Source: DATAQC01 sp038238185
GTDB taxonomy: Bacteria > Actinomycetota > Acidimicrobiia > Acidimicrobiales > AC-14
Assembly: GCA_038238185.1 (NCBI GenBank)
Contig: JBBRXY010000086.1
Span: 1 to 13,764 of the forward strand
Direction of reading: 5' to 3'
Length of the DNA: 13,764 nt
The notes below the pieces were generated by a model, which did no database searches, was not told the origin of the DNA, and was given only the letters and a program-made list of their open reading frames with translations. Below are positions 6,369-13,764 of the stretch, piece by piece; position 1 is the stretch's first letter; each line of letters starts with the position of its first letter. Position numbers and translations under genes: made by a program.

Positions 6369-7257
6369 CCCCCCCAGCGTCGCCGCCGTAATAGGCGAGG
6401 AAGATCTCCTCGAGGGACGCCTCCTGCGACCGGATCGCCGTGACCGCCAACGGGGCGATGGCCTTGAGCACGGGACCGGGCGGACCGTTCAGGGTGAGGC
6501 GCAGCCCGGCGGGCGTCGGCGTCACCTGGGCCACTCCGGGCACCGACGAGAGGTCGGGTGGCAGGCCGTCGAAGTCGATCTCCAACTCGGACTTGTGCAG
6601 GGCCCGCAGTTGGTCGATCGGGGCCACCTCGATGAGACGTCCTTCCCGGAGGATGCCGACGCGCTGGCAGAGGTTCTCGACTTCGCTGAGGATGTGCGAG
6701 GACAGCAGCACCGTCTGGCCCCGCTGAACGGCCTCGCCGACACAGGAGCGGAACTCCTTCTCCATGAGCGGGTCGAGCCCACTGGTCGGCTCGTCGAGGA
6801 GCAGCACCTCGGCTCGCGTGGCGAAGGCGGCGATCAGGGCGACCTTCTGGCGGTTGCCCTTCGAGTAGGTGCGGGCTCTCTTGGCCTGGTCGAGCTGGAA
6901 CTGCTCGACCAGGGCTTCCCGGTAGGCGAGGTCGACGCGGCCATGGAAGTTGGCCAGGAGCTCGAGGCACTCGCCGCCCGTGAGCTTGGGCCATAGGTTG
7001 ACGTCGCCGGGCACGAAGGCGAGGAGGCGGTGGACGTTCCTCACGTCGCCGACGTCGAGACCCATGATCGACGCCCGGCCTGCCGTCGGTCGGATGAGGC
7101 CGAGGAGGAGACGGAGGGTGGTCGACTTGCCTGCGCCGTTGGGCCCGAGGAAACCGAATACCTCCCCCACGGCCACGTCGAGTGTCAGTCGATCGAGGGC
7201 GGTGAACGTTCCGAACCGCTTGGTCAACCCGTCGATGTGGATCGCTGACGCCGCCAC
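6349..7257 (-). CDS. ABC transporter ATP-binding protein (drug/antibiotic export type)
   Basis: 302 residues. Walker A GPNGAGKST (about residues 38-46), a signature loop reading YSKGNRQKV (131-139) instead of LSGGQ, Walker B VLLLDEPTSGLD (151-162), and H-loop His188 in SSHIL. The region where a Q-loop Gln is expected reads FVPGDVNLW, as seen in the tetronasin/antibiotic-exporter ATPase group. The C-terminal 90 residues form the accessory domain common in exporter ATPases (LEEIFLAYYGG near the end). The GTG at 7257 was chosen because homology begins a few residues later and GGGAGG lies just upstream; the frame stays open far upstream across the divergent MFS gene, but that part is a shadow. 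Acts with the permease. The promoter must lie in the short divergent region containing the TetR-type dyad. Confidence 0.92.
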   Translation of the reverse strand: MAASAIHIDGLTKRFGTFTALDRLTLDVAVGEVFGFLGPNGAGKSTTLRLLLGLIRPTAGRASIMGLDVGDVRNVHRLLAFVPGDVNLWPKLTGGECLELLANFHGRVDLAYREALVEQFQLDQAKRARTYSKGNRQKVALIAAFATRAEVLLLDEPTSGLDPLMEKEFRSCVGEAVQRGQTVLLSSHILSEVENLCQRVGILREGRLIEVAPIDQLRALHKSELEIDFDGLPPDLSSVPGVAQVTPTPAGLRLTLNGPPGPVLKAIAPLAVTAIRSQEASLEEIFLAYYGGDAGGGGGDSN

Positions 7258-7316
7258 CTCCCCTCCCGCGGTCGAAGTGAGATCACCGTAGCTCCGGCGC
7301 CCGGCACGGAAGATCG

Positions 7317-7346
7317 ATACGGCAGCGAATCGATTCGGAACCGTAT
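7317..7346. promoter_or_regulatory. 30-bp dyad, candidate TetR operator between divergent exporters
   Basis: ATACGG (7317-7322), a perfect 12-bp central palindrome CGAATCGATTCG (7326-7337), and CCGTAT (7341-7346) form one symmetric element in which 24 of 30 positions are palindromic; only the two 3-base spacers are not. It ends 13 bases before the MFS start codon and lies 59 bases upstream of the ABC ATPase start. Size and symmetry match operators of TetR-family dimers, and the TetR gene sits at the end of the MFS operon. A tandem ATTAGA ATTAGA follows at about 7345-7356. Binding by the local TetR is inference. Confidence 0.75.
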
Positions 7347-7359
7347 TAGAATTAGATTC

Positions 7360-8961
7360 ATGAGAAACGCAATCCGCGACCCCGAGGTGGCGTACCGGCG
7401 CCGCTGGCTGACGTTGCTGGTGCTCTGCATCAGCCTCATCGTCATCGTCCTCGACAACACCATCCTCAACGTGGCCATCCCCACGCTCGCCCACCCCGTC
7501 GCCCAGGGCGGCCTCGGCGCGTCGGCCAGCCAACTGCAGTGGATCGTCGACGCCTACGTCCTGGTCTTCGCCGGCCTCCTGCTCACCGCCGGCAGCCTCG
7601 GCGACCGCTTCGGACGGTACGCCTTCCTTGCCATCGGCCTGACCATATTCGGCGTCGGATCGACGCTGTCGGCCTTCGCGCCTTCGGCCACCGTCCTCAT
7701 CTTCACCCGGGGGATCATGGGCATCGGCGGCGCCTGCATCATGCCGTCGACGTTGTCGATCATCACCAACGTCTTCACCGACCCCGCCGAGCGGGGCAAG
7801 GCCATCGGCGTGTGGGCCGGCGTGTCGGCGCTCGGGCTCGGGCTCGGGCCCGTCACCGGAGGCTTCCTGCTCGAGCATTTCTGGTGGGGCTCGGTCTTCA
7901 TCGTGAACGTGCCCATCGTGATCGCCGGCCTCGTGCTCGGCTACCTCCTCGTGCCCGAGTCGCGCGACCCAGCCCACGGGCGCCTCGACCCGGTGGGCGC
8001 AGTGCTGTCGATCGTCGCCCTCGGCGCGTTGCTGTGGTCGGTCATCGAGGCACCCACGAAGGGATGGGCGTCGGTCGAGATCGTGAGCGGCTTCGTGATC
8101 GGCGGCCTGCTCTTCGCCGCCTTCCTGGGTTGGGAGCTGCGTTCCCGCCATCCCATGCTCGACATGCACTTCTTCCAGAATCCGCGGTTCAGTGCCGCCA
8201 GTGGCGCCATCACCCTGGTGTTCCTGGCCCTGTACGGCACCCTGTTCCTGATCACCCAGTACCTCCAGTCGGTCCTCGGCTACTCCACGGTGGAGGCGGG
8301 GGCCGTGCTGATTCCCTCGGCCATCGTGATCATGACGTTCGCACCGCTGTCCACCGTGTGGGTGCGCAAGCTCGGCAACAAGGTCGTCGTCACGGCGGGG
8401 TTGGTACTGGTGGCCATATCGATGGCGTTGTTCGTCACGTTTCAACCGGGGAGTAGCGCCCTCCTCGTCGTCGGCTCCACCATGCTCATGGGCCTGGGGA
8501 TGGCCAACGTCATGGCGCCGTGCACCGACTCGATCATGGGATCACTCCCCCGCGCCAAGGCAGGCGTCGGCTCGGCCGTCAACGACACGACCCGTCAGAT
8601 GGGAGGAGCGGTCGGAGTGGCAGTCTTCGGCTCGATCATGGCTAGCCACTTCACCTCGTCGGTGTCGGGGAAGCTCAAGGGCGTGATTCCCCAGCCACTG
8701 TTGGGGGCGGTGCGCAACAACGTCGGCCAGGCCATCGGCATCTCCCACCAGTCGTTCACCGACCCGTCCATCGCCGTCCAGATCGGGCGCGCCGCCCGAG
8801 AGAGCTTCGTGGGCGGCCTGCACATCGTCGGGATGGCTGCGGCCGCGGTGACGCTGTTGGCGGCGGTCGGTGTGGCGCTGTTCCTGCCGGCCCGACCTCG
8901 CGACGACGAGGAGCCGGCCCCCACCTCACCGGGTTCGGTGCCGGCACCGGCAGGTGTGTGA
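7360..8961 (+). CDS. DHA2-family MFS drug exporter (EmrB/QacA type)
   Basis: 533 residues with about 14 membrane segments. Visible signatures: motif D1-like LDNTILNVAIP (31-41) in the first helix, WIVDAYVLVFAGLLLTAGSLGDRFGR with motif A GDRFGR (81-86), ARG/TRGIMGIGGA in helix 4, the antiporter motif C region GLGLGPVTGGFLLEHFWW (about 159-176), followed by FIVNVPI. These are typical of proton-coupled multidrug efflux in the inner membrane. The C-terminus is a polar Pro/Ala tail. The gene is divergent from the ABC exporter across 102 bases and its TGA overlaps the TetR start by one base (TGATG), so the pair is an operon. Expression is probably repressed through the dyad just upstream. The substrate cannot be predicted. 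Confidence 0.93.
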   Translation: MRNAIRDPEVAYRRRWLTLLVLCISLIVIVLDNTILNVAIPTLAHPVAQGGLGASASQLQWIVDAYVLVFAGLLLTAGSLGDRFGRYAFLAIGLTIFGVGSTLSAFAPSATVLIFTRGIMGIGGACIMPSTLSIITNVFTDPAERGKAIGVWAGVSALGLGLGPVTGGFLLEHFWWGSVFIVNVPIVIAGLVLGYLLVPESRDPAHGRLDPVGAVLSIVALGALLWSVIEAPTKGWASVEIVSGFVIGGLLFAAFLGWELRSRHPMLDMHFFQNPRFSAASGAITLVFLALYGTLFLITQYLQSVLGYSTVEAGAVLIPSAIVIMTFAPLSTVWVRKLGNKVVVTAGLVLVAISMALFVTFQPGSSALLVVGSTMLMGLGMANVMAPCTDSIMGSLPRAKAGVGSAVNDTTRQMGGAVGVAVFGSIMASHFTSSVSGKLKGVIPQPLLGAVRNNVGQAIGISHQSFTDPSIAVQIGRAARESFVGGLHIVGMAAAAVTLLAAVGVALFLPARPRDDEEPAPTSPGSVPAPAGV

Positions 8962-9563
8962 TGACCGACGCGACCCAGGTCGAAATCCCTGTCGACCGAC
9001 CCCGGCCGGGCCGGCGACGCGACCCGCTCTGTGACGAGGCCATCTTCGCCGCCACCCTCGCCCTGTTCGTCGAGGAGGGGTATGCGGGAATCAGCATCGA
9101 AGGCGTGGCGGCGCGGGCGGGCGTGGCCAAGGCCACGATCTACCGCCGCTATCCGAACAAGGCGCAACTGGTGGTGGCCGCCGTCCACACCTGCGCGGGG
9201 ACGACGGACCACCTGCCCGACACGGGCGACGTCCGGGCCGACCTGACCAGCATGCTGGCCAGGCTGACCGACCTTCTTCGTGGTGACCTCGGTCCGGTGC
9301 TGGTTGCCTTCGCCGGTGAGCGGGCCCGCTATCCCAGCCTCGACGAGGAGTTCACGCGGTCGGTGATCGGCGCCAAGCGGGCGCACATCCGCCATCTCAT
9401 CATGTCGGCGATCGAGGCGGGCGAGCTACCGGCCGCTGCCGACGTCGAGGTCATCGCCGAAGCCGGCCCCGCCCTTGTCTGGCATCACGCTCTCAACCGC
9501 CTCCCCCTCACCGACGACCTGCCCGCCCGGATCGTCGACATGGTGATACCCGCCAGAACCTAG
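8961..9563 (+). CDS. TetR-family transcriptional regulator
   Basis: 200 residues. An Arg-rich N-terminal arm (DRPRPGRRRDP) precedes a canonical TetR DNA-binding domain: AIFAATLALFVEEGYAGISIEGVA (about 27-50), ARAGVAKATIYRRYPNK with the recognition helix (51-67), then AQLVVAAVH. The C-terminal domain (about 80-200) is helical, with TSMLARLTDLLRGD and GPALVWHHALNRLPL blocks like TetR_C_11/16-type ligand-binding domains. The start ATG overlaps the MFS stop; a GTG three bases earlier is possible but less likely. It probably represses the MFS operon, hence itself, and perhaps the divergent ABC genes through 7317-7346, with release on binding an exported compound; that is inference from context. 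Its end is 12 bases from the convergent small gene. Confidence 0.93.
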   Translation: MTDATQVEIPVDRPRPGRRRDPLCDEAIFAATLALFVEEGYAGISIEGVAARAGVAKATIYRRYPNKAQLVVAAVHTCAGTTDHLPDTGDVRADLTSMLARLTDLLRGDLGPVLVAFAGERARYPSLDEEFTRSVIGAKRAHIRHLIMSAIEAGELPAAADVEVIAEAGPALVWHHALNRLPLTDDLPARIVDMVIPART

Positions 9564-9575
9564 AGGGGCGGGGGC

Positions 9576-9770
9576 TCAAGCGTTCTTGGCTGCGCCGACC
9601 AGGTGACGGCCGTCGAGCAGATTGAGCTCGACGCCGTTGTCGAACCGGACCCGGTAGCGGATCCACGAGAGCCCGGTGACCATCACCACTTTTCCTCCCG
9701 TGCCAGCCGGCACGCCGTCGAGATCGTGGGCGGCGGTGACCCTCGCCTTGGCCTTGAGCTCGTCGGTCAT
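9576..9770 (-). CDS. Small conserved-type protein (64 aa), possible SH3-like/Tudor-like fold
   Basis: 64 residues from an ATG at 9770: MTDELKAKARVTAAHDLDG, then VPAGTGGKVVMVTGLSWIRYRVRFDNGVEL, then LDGRHLVGA. The pattern (charged start, RVTAxxDLxGVPAGTxGKV, GLxWIRYRVRFDNGVE, LDGRHL) is one I recognise from short actinobacterial hypothetical proteins; the strand-rich, Gly-turn composition suggests a small beta-barrel of SH3/KOW/Tudor type. It has no signal peptide or membrane segment. The longer frame that extends upstream across lon is a shadow. It is divergent from lon with 114 bases between starts. Function unknown. Confidence 0.8.
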   Translation of the reverse strand: MTDELKAKARVTAAHDLDGVPAGTGGKVVMVTGLSWIRYRVRFDNGVELNLLDGRHLVGAAKNA

Positions 9771-9847
9771 GTTCGCAGTCTGCCCACACTGGCGAGGTCG
9801 GCGCCAAGGCGGTCCGTTTCGGGGAGGGAACAGGCGAGCCCGCCCAG

Positions 9848-9871
9848 ACGTTCCTTGTGCTGACGGAACGT
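9848..9871 (+). promoter_or_regulatory. Inverted repeat in the lon leader
   Basis: ACGTTCC (9848-9854) and GGAACGT (9865-9871) are exact reverse complements separated by 10 bases, ending just before the AAGGAG ribosome binding site (9872-9877) of lon. It could be an operator for a stress regulator or a leader hairpin. It does not match the HspR (HAIR) consensus or CIRCE, and I cannot assign a binding protein. Confidence 0.45.
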
Positions 9872-9884
9872 AAGGAGCACCAAG

Positions 9885-12254
<2,370 letters not shown>

Positions 12255-12289
12255 CCGATCGGAGCCCCGGTAGCAGCCTTCGGTTGAAT

Positions 12290-12314
12290 CTATAGATGCC
12301 GGCGACATCTATAG
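12290..12314. terminator. Hairpin after lon (possible terminator or operator)
   Basis: CTATAGATG (12290-12298) and CATCTATAG (12306-12314) are exact reverse complements around a 7-base loop, 36 bases after the lon stop. The stem is unusually AT-rich for this region and no T-run follows, so it is a weak fit to an intrinsic terminator. A dyad for a DNA-binding protein upstream of the secreted-protein gene is an equal alternative. Confidence 0.45.
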
Positions 12315-12391
12315 GCACATTGTTCGCCAATCTCTTTCGGGAAAAGTGCCGGGAGTGGCGGTTGGCCTCCGGCCGGTCGCCGGGCTGCCCT

Positions 12392-12420
12392 TTGACCCAT
12401 CACGCCTGAAGGGTTACCCT
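12392..12420 (+). promoter_or_regulatory. Candidate promoter of the secreted-protein gene
   Basis: TTGACC (12392-12397), a 17-base spacer and TACCCT (12415-12420) fit a sigma70-type promoter about 50 bases before the start codon. The -10 end overlaps a small dyad AGGGT-T-ACCCT (12410-12420). Purely a pattern match. Confidence 0.4.
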
Positions 12421-12471
12421 GATCCTAGGCGGTGCGCATCTGCGTACCTGGCTTGACGGAGGTGGGGTCAG

Positions 12472-13764
12472 ATGGGTTCGAACTTGACGCGCGAGGTCGT
12501 TGCACGGGCACGGCGGAAGGCGAGCGTGCTGATCGTCGCGCTCACGATGGTGGCCACGTCGGCCATAGCGCTGGCCACGGCACCGCCCGCGACCGCGGCG
12601 GCCAGCATCTGCGATGCCATTGCCGGCAACCTGGTGCAGAACTGCGGGTTCGAGACAGGCACCTACGCCAACTGGACCCAGGGCGGCGATACGAGCTTCT
12701 CCCCCATCACCGGCGCGGTGAAGAACAGCGGGACCAAGGCCGCCCAGATCGCGCCAAGCAATCCCGGCACGCTCAGCCAGACCCTCCCGACGATCTCCGG
12801 CACCACTTATACGGTCGAGTTCTATCTGTGGAACAACATCGGTGGCACCAACTCCTTCAGTGCTTCGATCAGCGGCGTCGACATCGGTGGGGGCGTGGCC
12901 GGGACGAAGACGCTGGCGACCGAGACCAACGTTGGACCCCTCGACTTCAAGAAGTACTCCGTCGACGTCGTCGCCTTGGCCCCGCCGGCCACCCTCACGT
13001 TCCAGTACTCGAACGCCAACGGCATCTTCGTGCTCGACGACGTCTCGGTGACTCCGCGGGCCAACGCCGCACCCACACTGACGACACAGGCTTCGCCGTC
13101 AGTCCCGGTGGGTGGCGCCATCTTCGATAAGGCCACCCTCACCAACCTGATACCCGGTGGGACCACCGGCGCGGTTATCTTCAGGCTCTTCGGACCCGAC
13201 GACGCCACCTGTTCCCTGCCCACCCAGAGCGGAATTTTCACCTCCCGGCACAACCTCGACCCCGACGGCACCTCCACCTCCTTACACTTTACCCCCACCG
13301 CCCCCGGCACCTACCGTTGGCAGGCCAACTTCACCGGCGACGCCAACAACGCGCCGATCGGCCGCACCGACTGCAACGACCCAGCCGAGCAGGTCGTGGT
13401 CACGCCCGCGGTCCCTGTGACGCCCACTCTCACCACCACGGCGTCCCCCCGGGTGACCATCGGCGGAGCCGTCCACGACGTCGCCAGCCTCGCGGGTGGC
13501 AACAGCCCGACCGGCACGATCACCTTCGCCCTGTACGGGCCGCTCGACTCCAACTGCACCAAGCCGCCGGCGTCGACCACCATGGTGACGGTAAACGGCA
13601 ACGGCGCCTACGACTCGCCACCGTTCACGCCCACGGCCGTCGGCACGTACCGGTTCGTGGCCACGTACTCGGGCGACGCCAACAACACCGCGGTAGGACC
13701 CACGTCGTGCTTCGACCTCCCGGAGACCACCTTCGTCGACAAGGCCATGCCCACCATCGCCACC
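12472..13764 (+). CDS. Secreted multidomain protein: CBM-like domain plus Ig-like repeats (partial, runs off the end)
   Basis: 431 codons without a stop. The ATG at 12472 follows GGAGGTGG (12458-12464). Residues 1-44 form a Sec signal peptide: a positive Arg/Lys region (ARARRKAS), hydrophobic core (VLIVALTMVATSAIALA), and a small-residue cleavage region (PPATAAAS). About 45-197 looks like a jelly-roll carbohydrate-binding or choice-of-anchor-type domain: NLVQNCGFETGTYANW, later TYTVEFYLWNN, FQYSN and VLDDVSVTP. Next come Ig-like repeats: unit 1 about 200-312 and unit 2 about 318-425, each with PTLTT-ASP-V-GGA, a YGP or FGP turn, FTPT-GTY, then GDANN, and one pair of Cys (247/301 and 362/413) suited to a disulfide. 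A third unit starts at the window edge (MPTIAT). Probably exported and surface-associated; anchor and full length are not visible. Adhesin, matrix or polysaccharide-binding role is inference. Confidence 0.88.
   Translation, partial: MGSNLTREVVARARRKASVLIVALTMVATSAIALATAPPATAAASICDAIAGNLVQNCGFETGTYANWTQGGDTSFSPITGAVKNSGTKAAQIAPSNPGTLSQTLPTISGTTYTVEFYLWNNIGGTNSFSASISGVDIGGGVAGTKTLATETNVGPLDFKKYSVDVVALAPPATLTFQYSNANGIFVLDDVSVTPRANAAPTLTTQASPSVPVGGAIFDKATLTNLIPGGTTGAVIFRLFGPDDATCSLPTQSGIFTSRHNLDPDGTSTSLHFTPTAPGTYRWQANFTGDANNAPIGRTDCNDPAEQVVVTPAVPVTPTLTTTASPRVTIGGAVHDVASLAGGNSPTGTITFALYGPLDSNCTKPPASTTMVTVNGNGAYDSPPFTPTAVGTYRFVATYSGDANNTAVGPTSCFDLPETTFVDKAMPTIAT

Noticed and set aside
6349..8445. 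Very long minus-strand open frame running through the first two thirds of the MFS gene
   Set aside because: Only the 3' part from 7257 encodes the ABC ATPase; the rest is rich in Asp/Glu/Gly/His/Arg with no domain and is antisense to a clearly real MFS gene, a usual high-GC artefact.
13080..13764. Repetitive DNA as CRISPR-like or tandem repeat array
   Set aside because: The repetition is at protein level (diverged Ig-like units about 115 residues long), not short regular DNA repeats with spacers.

Overview
The window is high-GC DNA (mostly strong G/C third positions, GTG starts, short gene overlaps) from a bacterium that looks like a high-GC actinobacterium. The style of the Lon protease, the small basic protein beside it and the secreted Ig-repeat protein would fit Acidimicrobiia or a relative, but that placement is inference.

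Layout. (1) 1-2020 is a poorly coding, eroded stretch. It holds a PAP2-type membrane phosphatase on the minus strand broken by a single-base frameshift, an upstream cupredoxin fragment that has lost most of its copper site, and a 43-bp imperfect inverted repeat (251-293 and 1442-1484) that brackets both. (2) 2021-2901 has two small conserved-looking or hypothetical genes pointing away from each other. (3) 3045-4758 is a compact three-gene plus-strand operon (multi-pass membrane protein, SRPBCC/cyclase-like protein, small monooxygenase-like dimeric alpha+beta protein) joined by ATGA and GTGA overlaps. (4) 4785-9563 is a drug-efflux and regulation block. An ABC-2 exporter (ATPase plus a permease with duplicated halves) is divergent from a DHA2-type MFS exporter, which is translationally coupled to a TetR regulator. 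A 30-bp dyad between the two units (7317-7346) is a strong candidate for the TetR operator and could control both exporters. (5) 9576-12254 has a 64-aa conserved-type small protein divergent from a full-length ATP-dependent Lon protease (lon). (6) 12472 to the end is the N-terminal part of a secreted protein: signal peptide, a jelly-roll/CBM-like domain, then Cys-paired Ig-like repeats. It runs off the window.

How they may work together. The ABC pair and the MFS-TetR pair form one regulatory unit around a shared intergenic control region, as expected for TetR-controlled multidrug or metabolite export. Lon is housekeeping protein quality control. The three-gene operon is the least understood intact unit; its SRPBCC and monooxygenase-like folds suggest handling of a small hydrophobic molecule, but nothing in the sequence fixes a substrate. 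I found no CRISPR array, tRNA, rRNA, transposase or integrase gene, and no convincing new multi-gene defence or mobile system.
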